The notes under the pieces: generated by a model | The model's database searches: none | What the model saw: only the letters and a program-made list of their open reading frames with translations | Told to the model about the DNA's origin: nothing | Shown: positions 46,860 through 59,134 of the stretch, piece after piece | How positions within the stretch are numbered: position 1 is the first letter of the stretch | Layout: every line of letters starts with the position of its first letter | Program-made: the position numbers and the translations under genes | DNA from: Sequoia sempervirens | Lineage: Eukaryota > Streptophyta > Pinopsida > Cupressales > Cupressaceae | Assembly: GCA_007258455.2 (NCBI GenBank) | Contig: VDFB02321329.1 | Location: 248,001-312,000, forward strand | Reading direction: 5' to 3' | DNA length: 64,000 nucleotides

Positions 46860-47160
46860 TCCTAGAGAAGACATATAGACACACACATACACACATACAT
46901 ATGCATACATATGTATAGCCACATCCATGTAACCACACATAGATGCATGTATAGACGTAAACATATATGCATACATGCATGTACACATAGACGCAACCAT
47001 ACACACATACATATATGCATAAACACACACATGCATAGATATATTCAGACACAAATGCTTACATGCATATATGCATCTACAAATGTTTACATAGATATAC
47101 ACATAGATAAATGCATATGTGCATAGAGACATGCATACATACATGCATGCACGAACACAT
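46860..47160 (+). repeat. ACATA/TGCATA microsatellite-like tract
   Basis: About 300 bases of alternating purine-pyrimidine words such as acatacatatgcatac. The open frames here (Cys/Tyr/Val repeats on the minus strand, His/Thr repeats on the plus) are by-products of the tract. Confidence 0.8.
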
Positions 47161-47239
47161 CAGGCACAAAGTGATAGTGATAGTCCAACTAAAGCAATAT
47201 GGAACACAACTTCATTATGCACTTAAAATAATAAATTGT

Positions 47240-47790
47240 GGAAAATATGAAATTATCACCTCAAGTAACTCGTTTCTTGTTCTAGCCTCTATAACTATAA
47301 CATCTCTTGCTCATTGGCTACAAACTCTTCCTCAGAACATGCACCTACAGAACACAAAAACAACACACGCAAAGTAATAGAGATGCATAGCAAGTGGCTT
47401 AACTCTATATTAAATGACCAAAGTACCCTAGCCACATGTGGCCACCAAGCCATTCCAGCGCATTTGCCTCAAGCCAAACGCCATTTAATGCATTTAATTT
47501 GTATTCATGCAGTATGTACATCTACTCACCATTTTTATAAACGATGCCTTTGCTTATATTTATTTAATCAATTTATGTGCTTGCATTTTCCTGATGTTTT
47601 AATGCATTTAATTTGCATTCATGAATTACGCACATGTAGCCACCAGTTCTCAAACTATGCCTTTGCTTAAATTGATCCAATCAATCTATGCATTCGCATT
47701 TTCCAAACTTTTGAAAACTAAAATGATTTATAAAGCTATTCAGACAAATAAGGGAATAGATAAATGCTAATTTTCCAATATAAATTTCCA
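47240..47790 (+). repeat. Repeat R2
   Basis: Direct, diverged copy of 52870-53400 and inverted copy of 44005-44570. It begins tcaagtaactcgtttcttg and ends near gataaatgctaattttcc. Internally it has two sub-units with the phrase tttgctta(a/t)atttatt...tatgc. Confidence 0.7.
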
Positions 47791-49815
47791 CATTCTGTAT
47801 ATATGTCTATAAGCCAATACATAGCTGCTGGAGCTAAATAAGTGTGGCCAATATTATAGAGACAAACTTATTTGAAATGCCTTAAATTCATTGTCATCTT
47901 ACAAAAAGGTTTGTACTTTTTGGTCATATCTACCAATAGCAAGGCAGCAATAAAGGACCTGGTTAACAATTGCATCTTATGTTTTTTTTTACCTCTTGTT
48001 TTGACTAAGAATCTCCATTTGTGGTATAACCATATAGTTTGATTCGCTATAACTTGCAAAACAGCACCTTGATTGCATTGCACACTTATAAATTCGTCTT
48101 TAACACATTATGGATGTACCTGATCTTATTAAGGTGGAAGAACATGATAAGCAATCCCACAAAAAGAATGTGTAATTTTAGTCATTTGCCATATGTAGCC
48201 AAGTTTTGAAGGTAGGAATGTGGACAACAATAATATAGTGTAGAGTATAGTGCAGGCTTAGGGAAAGTTGAAAATAGTGAGCTATTGTGGAAATTTGTCA
48301 AGACTCTTTAAGTTAATACAATTTCTCTATGACTATGTGGGGTATATATATGATGATTGAAAAGAAGCTCTATCTGTCGCAATACAAGACAAAGAAAGAA
48401 ATATTGTTTTTTTGGTAATTTTTGTTTTTTTGATTCAAAGTTTTCAAATATATGTGTTATTATTAGTCATCTATTTGAAAACAATGCCACCCCATATACA
48501 ACTAAATTTAAGCAAAGGCATAGATTTGAGAACTGACAGCTTTTTTCAATACAAAGGAGCTGTTTACAGTGACAGGGCAAAAGCTCCTATGCTTATTGAA
48601 TGAACACCAAGGGACGAGTTACTAAAGGTAACAAATTGCTACTTCTATTTATTTTGCTTCATTTTATCCCAGAAACACAAGTTGAGTTTCACAATGCATC
48701 AAAACACATCTGTCCAAACAACTCCCAAAATTATAATTGCAATGGATGATAGTGATAGTATAATGAATTCTAATAATCAAAACACCGAAAAAACCAGTAA
48801 GTATTTTTTTAGATTGAATAGGAACAAGTATTAATTGAAAACAGATTAACCTGCGAGACTATTTATCATAGGTTCTTGAATTCCAAATGTACAAGTGTAT
48901 GCATGGTTCTCTACAAGCTTTTCCTATGCATTTTAACTATATTGTTGTTTTGCATCGAGCCGAAAGAAACATTGTAACTATGGTTTCCAAACAGATTTCA
49001 ATCTATCAATTTAAATCAAGAAAGATTTGCAATTACACTCAATACTTGAACCATAAAGCACCATTGCTTCAAGCTATAGCAAAAGTGCAAACAAGCACAG
49101 AAAACCAAATTCAACTATGACATCAGCTAGCAAGGATTTTTTTGCTATTACTATGATTAACTATTCAACTCAATTGGCTCATCAGTCAAACAACTTGATT
49201 GTTCACTGAACTAGCTTGTTTGAAAGCTATCCTGTTAAATTGAATAGTTAATTTCATTAATGACTAAAAGATAGATTTGACTTAATTTGCATGAGTCAAG
49301 CGCAAGATTGTCTTATTTGTTAATTGACTTTGATTAATGTATCAGAGACAGATGAGACAAACTAAATTGTCATGAGAAAAATGTGAGTTGGACTTATTAG
49401 CTGATACGCCACATAAACTATGACATTTGAACTTCTATCAAATAATAGCAAAAGCAATAGAATAAACAAATAGCTTCAACATAGACAAAGGAATACAATT
49501 AATAAGGACAGCTATAGCTTGTTGAATATTTGTAGCACAAGAAACACAAAGAAAGATGCTGACAAAGGTTTTCCAATTTCAGTTTGCATCTAGCAATTGC
49601 ATTTGCTTCTATGTCTGTAAAGCTTTTTCAACGAATTCTTTTTTTTTTTGCATATGAATGGCCATGATTGGTTTAATTGATTTGGTGAGTAGAGATGATT
49701 TTTAATTAACTGTAATTAACTATTCAAGAAAACAGATCTATCAATGAACTAGTTTCATTGATTGGTCAAGTAACTTGATTGGCAGTTAACTTGATCAGCT
49801 ATTTAGTTAAATTGA

Positions 49816-50010
49816 TTAAGAGTTTGCAAAAATCTTTTTTGACAAATAATTATCTGCACAACTTGCAATCATTATACACCAAGATCCAACATTTCTTTGA
49901 GGAATTCTGCCAAACAATTTACATGTTTTTTCTTGTGCTTCCATATTGATCACTGAATTAACTTGTTTGGAAGCTATCATGTTAAGCCAATTAGCTAATA
50001 CACCACACAC
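49816..50010 (-). pseudogene. PPR-repeat remnant
   Basis: The minus strand reads CKLFGRIPQRNVGSWCIMIA and ASCADN, matching the PLS-type PPR consensus LFDRMPQRNVVSWNTMIAGYADN. It is a single repeat with no continuing frame. The sequence on the right does not extend the array. Confidence 0.6.
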
Positions 50011-52120
50011 AACATGACATTTGAGATTTAAACAAGTCTCATGGACTCAAATATGCTATCATGTTAAAGCCATGTAAACATTGATGTTTCAATTTCATGG
50101 GATGATTCTATTTCCATTTTCCCAAGTTCATTTAATTCCATTATCCAGCACTAATTATCAAATGTTTAAACCAACTACATGTAAACAAAAATCACAATTC
50201 ATAGCATCCATACACACCCATGCACAAGTACATGCTATGCAACATATTAACATACACATTATTTTCTAGTGCTGGTTTGTTAACTGCCTTTGATCAACAG
50301 TTCAAATGCACACAAGGATTCTCATTTGTAACCTCTCTATCTAGATGATCTTCATTCAATAAGATGTTGTCACATACATTAATTGGATGTATCTCATCAT
50401 CTTTCTTATCAAGATGCCAACAACCTTCATTTGTATTTGTCCTTAAGTGTATCTGGATGCAATGAATTATGAACTCTACTTGCATGTGGCTTGGTTGTAC
50501 AAGAAATAGTGAGCACCAAATAATGATAGGAATCACAACTCATAGCATCCATATACACTTATGCACAAATACATGTTATCCAACACATTAGCACGCACAT
50601 GGTTCTCTAGTCCTAGTTTGTTAATTTCCTTTGTTTAATAGTTCAAGTGTACACAAGTATAATTGCAATTATATCTTTCTTTTAATTCCTATGTACTTAA
50701 AGGGTATTTTGCATCAATGAATTATGTGTCTTCAGCCACTAGTTTTAATCAAAGTATGCATATGAATTCATAATCAATCTCCCAAAATAGAAAAGACTAT
50801 GTTTAAGTTATAAAGTCCGACTAGCCACCAAAGACATTGACTGGACACCAATTGCACTTCTGATGTCATATTATTGCAACAAAGTTCTACTTTTGAACCC
50901 CAATTGCTTAATTTTTATGAACCATATAGCATATGCCTCTCACAATACCCATTTGTAAACATTGTCCTTGCAACAAAAAGGAATGATATGACTACTAGTT
51001 CAATCAATATAGTGAGAATCTTGAATTAACCCTTTTCTTTGTCTACTCTATGCAATTGTAAACAAAGGAGAAGGTTTATTCTAGAAACTCACCAGATACT
51101 GTTTTCTTGGAGAATTTGCCACAAGTGCACCGCAACACCACCTCTCTTCTCTCGATCAAAAGCATTTCACCATGTAATAAGCTTTGATTAGTAAACAAAG
51201 ACCATTTGTTTGTTTTTCTAAAAGAATAGCAATTAAAACACTAAAACACTAGCAAGCATTTTTTAGATTCAACAGACACAAGTATAGATGTAAATCAGAT
51301 TAACTACAGAAACTAGTCACCATAGGTTCTTGCACCTCAAATCTTCTACCAATGAATTTAACTGCTCTTTTGCACAAACTCTAGAAGTATTTTACGAAGC
51401 AATATTACTTAACTGCTCTACAACAACATTGCAATTTGAATTGTAAAACATATCCGACATAGTTTTTTATAACCCATAATTGTAATTTTTTGTTTCTCTT
51501 AATTACTATGTATTCAAAGACTAATTAACAGTTACCTAATTATTTAGTTATCTAATGATACAAGGATAAATGACAAATATGGAATTAACTACTTTAACAT
51601 GTCTGGAATGTCACATAAGCCTATTAGCTCCCACGGTACATTTACTGTGACTTTTGAGCGCTTACTCCATCTACATGCAACCACATATCACAACCCATAA
51701 TTAAAATGTCCACAAGGATATTTATAATTTTTTCTTTCTTTTTATTATTATGTATTTAAAGACTAATTAACAGCCACCTAATTAATTAGATATCAGATAA
51801 CAAAAGAGTATATAAGAGCTACCAACTCTATAAAAATGCCAAAGTCAACATGTGAATATCAAGGTGTCCAGATTTAATGCTCATTGCATTCCCCAGAAGC
51901 CCATTTTCCTGAGAAGTTTTGTAAATTAGTTCACTTTCCTTTTTAATGCTTTCGTGTTTTTATATGTCTACCTATGAGAACAGTAACGACGACATCTGAC
52001 AGAATTTAAATGCTTGCTGGCACAAAATAGGTTTATATTGTATTATTTTCTCTAGCTCTGTGCAAAATGAAAATTTGTATTCTGCCATGGTAAATTCTCT
52101 AGTACATTAGGTACTTTAAA

Positions 52121-52231
52121 GCACTCTTTATGGGACCGCTTTGCAGTAAACCAAAATATCCAAACTTTATAGGGCTCACATGCATGAAGTAAAATGGACA
52201 AGAGGGTTTCTACATAATTCCTATCAAGCGC
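52121..52231 (+). repeat. Local direct duplication, unit 1
   Basis: Begins gcactctttatgggaccgct and ends cctatcaagcg. A near-identical segment lies at 52504-52615, about 384 bases on. The small divergence marks it as one of the younger local duplications in this mosaic. Confidence 0.8.
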
Positions 52232-52297
52232 AGATATTTTTTCTTCTACATATGCATCAATATAAAAACAACTAACCATATATAATAGTTTTTTCTT

Positions 52298-52372
52298 TCA
52301 CAATTTTGTCAAACAGCTCACCTGTTTTTTGTATGCTCCCATTGTTTGCATTTATGCCTACAAGGACAATAA
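52298..52372 (-). pseudogene. PPR-repeat remnant
   Basis: The minus strand reads VIVLVGINANNGSIQKTGEL then FDKI, resembling the PPR phrase VLVGMYAKCGSIQKARELFDKM. Only part of one repeat is present. It lies between the two local duplication units. Confidence 0.45.
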
Positions 52373-52503
52373 CCACGACTTTTAACAAAATCCCTATATC
52401 CTTTATGCTTTGAAGACAACAAAAAAGCTTAAAGCAATACACTGTCGACTCGTTGTTCTAAAGCTCTCACTATCACTCACGCTGACATAATTTTGGTTCC
52501 AAA

Positions 52504-52615
52504 GCCCTCTTTATGGGACCGCTTTGTAGTAATCAAAAAAATATTCAAACTTTACAGGGCTCACATGCACGAAGTAAAATGGACAAGAGGGTTTCTACAT
52601 AATTCCTATCAAACG
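52504..52615 (+). repeat. Local direct duplication, unit 2
   Basis: Partner of 52121-52231, with a few substitutions (gtagtaatcaaaaaaatattc for gcagtaaaccaaaatatcc). Confidence 0.8.
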
Positions 52616-52869
52616 CATATGAGACCTTCGCATTTCAACAAGAAATTCAAATAGATAATACTAAAAGTAGTTTAATATACAAATTTATAGTTGAAGTATA
52701 CAAATGCCTTAAAGCACTATGACACCCTACTTGCATTTCTCGTATCGAGTAGATGAAAACAACGAAAAGTTACCTCTTCTAACCTCAAGCAATTCGTCTC
52801 TCGCTGACCAGTGTATAACTCTACAAGTACAAAATCACCTGCTCGATGACACAATAGAGCACTATGAAA

Positions 52870-53400
52870 TTATCACCCCAAGTAACTCGTTTCTGGGTCT
52901 GGACTCTGCAACTATAACATCTCCTGCTCAGTCACTACAAGCTCTTCCTCAGAACACGCACTTACAGAACACAAAAACAACAGACGCAAAGTAATAGAGA
53001 TGCATAACAAGTAGCTTAACTCTATATTAAATGACCAAAGTACCCTGGACACGCATGGCCACCAAGCCATTCCAACGCCTTCACCTCAAGCTAGATGCCA
53101 TTGAATGCATTTAATTTGTATCCATCCATTACGTACGTCTATCCGCCAGTTTTATAAACTATGCGCTTGCATAAATTTATTTAATCAATTTATGCGCTCT
53201 CATTTTCCTGATATTTTAATGCATTTAATCTGCATTCATGGATAACGTACCTCCAGCTGCCAACTTCTAAACTATACCTTTGCTTAAATTTATTCACTCA
53301 ATTTATGCGTTCGCATTTTCTCGAATTTTTAAAACAATAATGATTTATAACGCTACTCGGACGAATAGAAAAATAGATAAATGCTAATTTTCCAATATAT
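52870..53400 (+). repeat. Repeat R3
   Basis: Direct copy of R2 and inverted copy of R1, beginning caagtaactcgtttctggg and ending gataaatgctaattttcc. It is followed within about 135 bases by the Helitron-like terminal hairpin, so R-type sequence sits next to both the OTU gene and this terminus. Confidence 0.7.
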
Positions 53401-53511
53401 AAAATAGGTCTCCAAATTCAAACTATACAAAAAATTAAGTAATATGTTAAATGGCGAAATGTGATTGGCCGATGCTCCCAGTTAAAAGCATTCTGGGCGA
53501 ATGCAATAGTA

Positions 53512-53535
53512 TTCCTGCCTGTCGGCAGGAACTAA
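53512..53535 (+). mobile_element. Helitron-like 3' terminus (hairpin + CTAA)
   Basis: A perfect 8-bp stem ttcctgcc / ggcaggaa with loop tgtc (53512-53531) is followed at once by CTAA (53532-53535) and then T. Homology to copy 1 begins exactly at that T (6885/53536), where copy 1 has A|T. CTRR ends and A|T targets are the Helitron rule. The hairpin touches CTAA directly, whereas canonical elements leave about ten bases. The Helentron coding strand is opposite to this end, so it belongs to another element or orientation. Confidence 0.6.
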
Positions 53536-53960
53536 TAAAAGGAGTACGTGACTTACTCACATAATGTGATGGAGATGATAACATTATTAAGTCGTCTACC
53601 ATAATATTTTTACCATCACATGTTAGGAATGCGAGTAATGATAGTAGTGCTAATATCCATTTGTGTACTATAATACTAGCAATTGCACCTTAGTGTGCAA
53701 TGGGTACGTCGAAGAAGTGTGGAAGGTCAATTAGAATAAAATTTGGTCTATTTTTTTGCATACATTTACGTAGTACATGAGGTCAATTGATAGGCCATTT
53801 AGCAAATGATGTTTGTGCAACAAAGGTATCCATGGAAAAGTGATAGCTTCAAATAAACTATGCATCCACTTATAGGGATCCAAACATGATTGCAATAAAA
53901 CCTTTGAATCAAGAAGATAATCAGGGTCCATTACCAATAGGCTCATGTTATGTTTGCAAT

Positions 53961-55530
53961 AAGGAGAGAGGGGGAGAGAGAGAGGGAGAGGTACGGATAG
54001 AAAGAGAGAGAGATAGAGGGGGAAAGAGTGAGAGAGAGAGGGGGGTAAGGAGATAAAGATAGATAGGAAGATAGAGATAGATATGGAGATGGAGATGGAG
54101 ATGGAGAAGGAGAAGGAGAGGGATATGGAGAGAAGGAGAGAAGGAGAGGGAAAGATAATGAGGGAGAGGAGAGAAGGATATATAGATATGGAAGAGATAA
54201 ATATATAGGGAGGGATAGATAGGGAGATAGATGGATGGATAGAGAGATTGAAATAAAACCTTTGAATCAAGAAGATAATTAGGCTCCATTACTAACAGGC
54301 TCATGTTATGTTTGCAATAAGGAGAGAGGGAGAGAGAGAGGGAGAGGTAGGGATAGAAAGAGGGATAGATAGAGGGGTGAAGAGAGAGAGAGAGGGGGGT
54401 AAGGAGATAGAGATAGATATGGAGATGGAGAAGAAAGAGAAGGATATGGAGAGGAGAGAAGGAGAGGGAGAGATAAAGAGAGAAAGGAGAGAAGGATATA
54501 TAAAGATGGAAGAGATAAATATATAGAGAGGGATAGAGAGGGAGATAGATGGATGGATAGAGAGAGTGAGACATGTCTAGAGATAAAGGGGAAGAGAGGA
54601 AAATATAGGTAGAGATGAAGAAAGAGCAAGAAAGGAAGAGGGAAACAAATAGATAGAGAGATATAGGTAGTAGGCGAGATAAATACAAAGAGAGGGAGAT
54701 AGAGAGGGAGAGATAAATATATATAGATGGTGAGATATAGTGATAGAGAGATAGAGATATAAGGAAATATAGATAGGGGAGGATATGGAGAGAGAGAGAG
54801 AGAAAGAGAAACAAACAAAGAGAATTAGAGATAGGTAAATAGAAATGGTGAGAGGGAGAGAGAAATAGGGGGAGATAGAGATATATGAGAAGAGAATGAG
54901 AGATATAGAGATTTATGGGAAGAGAAAGAGAGATAGAGAGATATATGGGAAGATAAAGGGAGAGAGAGGTGGAGATAGATAGATAGGGGGAGAGGAAGGG
55001 AGTGAGGGAGGGAGAGATGGGGAGAGAGAGAGGGAGAGAAAGGGAGAGAAATGGGTAGAGGAGAGGGGGAGAGAGGGAGAGAGATAGGTTGAAGAGGAAG
55101 AGAGAGAAGAGGGGGAGAACTTAGGAAGAGAGATAGGTGGAAGAGGGAGAGAAAGAAGAGGGGGAGGGAGGGAGAGCGATATGTAGAGAGGGAGAGAGAG
55201 AATAAAATGGGGGAGAGAGGGAGAGATAGCCCTATATATATATAGGGAGAGGGAGAGGGAGAGGGAGAGACATATAAAGGGGGTGATATAGAGAGATAAA
55301 GGGGGATAGTTAGAGAGATAGTGATAGAGGTAGAGAAAGATATGGATAGAAAGAGATAGAGAGGATTGAGAGGGAGATAAAGAGAAATAGAGATATAGAT
55401 ATAGAGTAGGAGAGATGGAGGGAGAGATGGAGTGAATGAGAGAGGTGGGGAGAGAGATAGAGAGGGGAAGAGAGAGTGACATAGATAGTGGGAGAGATAG
55501 AGAGCGAAAGGGAGAGATATATCAATCACC
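53961..55530 (+). repeat. Polypurine GA/GATA microsatellite, copy 2
   Basis: Counterpart of 7309-8830. Near 54247-54320 a phrase including aataaaacctttgaatca and catgttatgtttgcaataag recurs from 53896-53962, showing internal duplication of a non-simple segment within the tract. Confidence 0.9.
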
Positions 55531-55539
55531 TTCCCTATA

Positions 55540-56168
55540 TCTCTATTTATTCATCTTTATCTCTTTCTCTCTCTACCTCTCTCTATCTCTTTGTTTCCCT
55601 CTCTATCTATATGTTCCTCATTATCTCTCAAGATACACACACACACACACACCATTTTCTTCCCTCTATCTTTATCTCGCCCTATCTCTTTTTGTGACTT
55701 TATCTCTATCTATGTCTCTCTCCTATTCTCTCTTTCTCTTTTCCTTTATCTATTTTTCTCTATCTCCCTCACTATCTCTACCTCGTTCTCAATCCCTCTT
55801 TATTCCTCTATATCTCTACCTATCTCTCTATATATCTATCTCTCTATATCTCTTTGTCTCCCTCTTTATCTCTCTACTTCTATTTATCTCTTTCTCTTTC
55901 TCTCTCTATCTCTATCTCCATCTTTATTTCTCTCTCTTCTCTCTTTTTTTCTCCATATCCCTATTTTTATTCCTTTATTTCTATCTTTGTTCCTCTCTCT
56001 TTATCTATCTTCATCTCTTTCTCCTCCTTTTTCTCATTTTTCTCCCTCTCTCTTGCTCTCTTTCTCTTTTTTTCTCTCCCCACCTATCTATATCTTATCT
56101 CTATATCCCTATCCCTTTTCTTTTCCTTTCTCTTTCTCTTTTTCTCTCTCTATATGTTTGTCTCCTTA
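55540..56168 (+). repeat. Polypyrimidine CT/TATC microsatellite, copy 2
   Basis: Counterpart of 8840-9475, with a shorter (CA)n run near 55636-55653. It ends at ttaagtgtgcaatgggta, the right flanking direct repeat. Confidence 0.9.
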
Positions 56169-56263
56169 AGTGTGCAATGGGTACATTGAAGAGGTCTTAA
56201 AGGTGAATTATCACATCCTTAATCAAATGACATGCTACCTTGATCTTTTTTTCTCTCCCCACC

Positions 56264-57888
56264 TATGAATGAAGTTTTTTAATAGCGTCCACAAGTCCAA
56301 ATAGCCTATGGGACCCACAGATCAGCAACAAAAATGGAACAACACCCGAAACAAAAACCACCGCCCAGTAGTTACTTGATCTTCCTTTCCTTTTGTAATT
56401 TGGATCTTCTGCTATGTATTTTTACCAAGTAATCAGCACTTTTCAATATACTCTCTGCCTCAAATAAGCTGTATAAAGTGTTCACATTTAGAATCTCAAT
56501 ATAATTGACCCGTATATCCGAATAGGCTGGACATTCCATGATGTAATGCCATTCCTTCTCTACAAGCCCTAAAGTACATAACCTACATATCCTATCAGCC
56601 CATTCTTCTTTAGGCATCGTCCACCTACTAGTTTCACATCTCAATTGGTGCGAGCTAGTTCATAGCTGAGCTATTAGCATTTTTGCTTTCCATTTTATTT
56701 CTGCACACCTATAGTTTTTTTGAGTATGGTCATATGAGGGATTAAAGTGCTTGATGTAATACTCTCTTTTTCTTGATAACTCCCTAGTCCACATGCATTC
56801 TTTAAATTTTTGTTGCATGTACATTTTGATTGCCTTAATGTTATTTGGGCAATTATCTATGCTGATACCCCACTTGCACAACCACTTGTTATTTTGCTTC
56901 ACCCATGTGCTCTTCCTTCTATTCAATTTCTCTGCTGCTGCCATTTTAGGCCAACAGGACACCTCCATGTTCTCTAGCCTTTTTAAATAACTTAGTAAAC
57001 GAATCATAGTCGATGTCTCCACAGGTAAGGCCCCAGCCTCCGCTAGAACAATCTCATAGGGATCAAACGATTTTATTTTGAGGCTACTTGTGATTAAATG
57101 TTTTTGTAGTATTTCAATTTGTCTCCACTTCATTGCTGAGGTATTGCCACCCAAAACTTCACACCTATAAAGAACCACCGGCAACACTAGTAACCCAAAG
57201 AGAGTTTTCTTCATTTTCCAGTCCCATAATTCAACACTCCTACATTTGTTTTGCAAAAAGTATAAAGCTTTCCAGCCACCTTGAATCCTTTTTGCTCTAC
57301 ATGTCTCCCAACTAAGCCTATAGTGAAAATCAAGGCCAAAGTACTTATAATCACTAACCACTTGCAAGGGGCTACCTTCGAAGACAAATTCTAAAACTCC
57401 CTTCTTTCTTTTCAAGGTAAATATCATAACCTTAGTTTTGCTGGTGTTCACCTGCATCCCAACCTCTTCACAAAATAACTCAAGAGCTTTCAAGTGTTCC
57501 CTCAAATCATACGATGTTTTTGCCATTAGAATAAGGTCATCCGCATATAGCAGCAATTTTATTACTTAATTTTCCAATTCAACTCCCCCCCCACCAAAAT
57601 TGTCTAACCATTCCTCCAATTTGTCAATATACAACCCAAATAATGTAGGCGAGAGAGGGCAGCCTTGTTTGATGCCAATTCCACTCCCGAAACATTCAGA
57701 CATTCGCTGGAAACCCTTATTGAATAGCAGAAGATCCAAATTACAAAAGGAAAGGAAGATCAAGTAACTGTTGGGCAGTGGTTTATGTTCTGAGTGCTGT
57801 TCTGTTTTTGTTGCTGATCTATGGGTCCCATAGACTGTTTGGCCTCGTGGACGCTATTAAAAACATTCATTCATTCATTCATTCATTA
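56264..57888 (-). mobile_element. Non-LTR retrotransposon fragment with inverted 3' ends, copy 2
   Basis: Same head-to-head structure as 9574-11209: a minus-strand element ending near 56264 and a plus-strand 3' end from about 57718 to the (ATTC)n tail at 57868-57888. Being present in both duplicates, the structure is older than the duplication. Confidence 0.75.
56372..57763 (-). pseudogene. Reverse transcriptase fragment (YADD type), copy 2
   Basis: Better preserved than copy 1: one 298-codon frame (57556-56660) covers LLYADDLILMAK through the thumb. It is preceded at 57763-57566 by GIGIKQGCPLSPTLFGLYID and followed at 56644-56372 by the Cys/His segment CRLCTLGLVEKEWHYIMEC. A stop lies just upstream of the YADD box and another after AQL at 56660. 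Still 5' truncated and inactive. Confidence 0.82.
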
Positions 57889-58535
57889 TAATAACCATTT
57901 ACCATACTAGATATTATAGTTTCATCCTTGTCACGTGAATGGGAACCTCTTTAATAAAAAAATCAAGTAAAAGGGGTGGGGAATCAAATGCCCCTGCTCT
58001 TAAAAGAAAGAGATTTAAAAGAAAAGGAAATTTAAATAAGGCATTAAAAGAAGAAGAAGGGAATTAGATTCCTATTCTCTTTAAAATAAGAGATTCCTAT
58101 AAATTAAAATTTAGATTTTATTTAAGAATAAAGGCTAGTACTATTAAGAAACTAAAAGAAAAGAAGATTACTTTATTTGTTTTTATTTGTTTTTAAGGAA
58201 AATAACAAAATGGGAATGAATATATATTTAATGGTATATATTATTCCTTATCATAATCTATAAATTTAGTATATGTATAATTATTATTTATTTGGGTAGG
58301 GCCAAGTAAATAATTAAATTAACATTACATAAAAATAAAATAGATTAATTAGTAATTAAAGTAAGTCATAAATATTTTATCCACTCTTGTATGTAGAATT
58401 TTCAAGCTCAAACATAAGCGTGAGTTTCCATCGATATCATCAAGGTGGCTGACATTATCTCATGTTACCAGTAAGTTGGTAATTGATATTAATTTTATAA
58501 TTAATGATAAGGCTAACGAATTCAAAATAAGTATT

Positions 58536-58728
58536 TTTTTTTTTTAGACTGCAGGAATAGGGTAGCACGACCCCATATAAACTGCAGTGCGCCTGGTAAA
58601 CTTTTTAACGTGACCGGCGGCGCTAGTGCGACACGCCCTCTGGTACCACGGGGGTGGGGGAGACTAGACCTCGTGACCAACCTCCTGCAACAAGAAATAT
58701 TTAGCCAACCGAGCTAGGGCCCCAACCT
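58536..58728 (-). mobile_element. tRNA-derived SINE, copy 2
   Basis: Same insertion as 11846-12037, with the same 19-bp target duplication at 58517-58535 and 58729-58747. Box A here reads TAGCTCGGTTGG. Substitutions between the two copies date the divergence after duplication. Confidence 0.9.
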
Positions 58729-59134
58729 CGAATTCAAAATAAGTATTAACATCTATTAATGTTAACAATAATATTATAGCTACTATTGACGTTAAATAAG
58801 TAATGTTAATAAGAAAGCCTATGGGTTAGAGATTTAGAATAATGTTAATATTATTTGATTTGATATTGCATCCAGGTTAATGGGCGGGTGCATGAAGTTG
58901 GTCGCACTTTTGTGGCCAAATGGGAAAAAAATTGGAAAGACATAACGCGCTCACATTATAACACGAGCGCGTTATGTGATTTTAAAAGAAAAGAAAAAAG
59001 TCAAATGTGTATCATTTGCTCTTTACTATTTCTCAGCTCTGCCCATGGCCAAAAATCCTCATTTTTGCGCTCGCATTCTAGGAGGAAGGATTTCTACAAA
59101 TTTCATCAAGAACAGTTGGATTTTGTTTGCAAAT

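Larger units (their letters stand above)
47791..52869. other. Mosaic of diverged repeats and gene scraps
   Basis: No intact gene. Visible are a piece of the R family at 48495-48535, a pair of related direct segments at about 48770-48880 and 51250-51340 (both with cataggttcttg), the inverted partner of 46118-46245 at 50305-50440, and PPR remnants. The stretch is AT-rich throughout. Confidence 0.5.

Noticed and set aside
46804..47144. Cys/Tyr/Val-rich ORFs resembling a small cysteine-rich peptide
   Set aside because: They lie in an acata/tgcata microsatellite-like tract, and the cysteines come from the repeat unit.
53512..53535. Assigning the CTAA terminus to the Helentron itself
   Set aside because: The Helentron genes are on the minus strand, so its 3' end should lie at lower coordinates. 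Helentrons are also not expected to end in CTRR.
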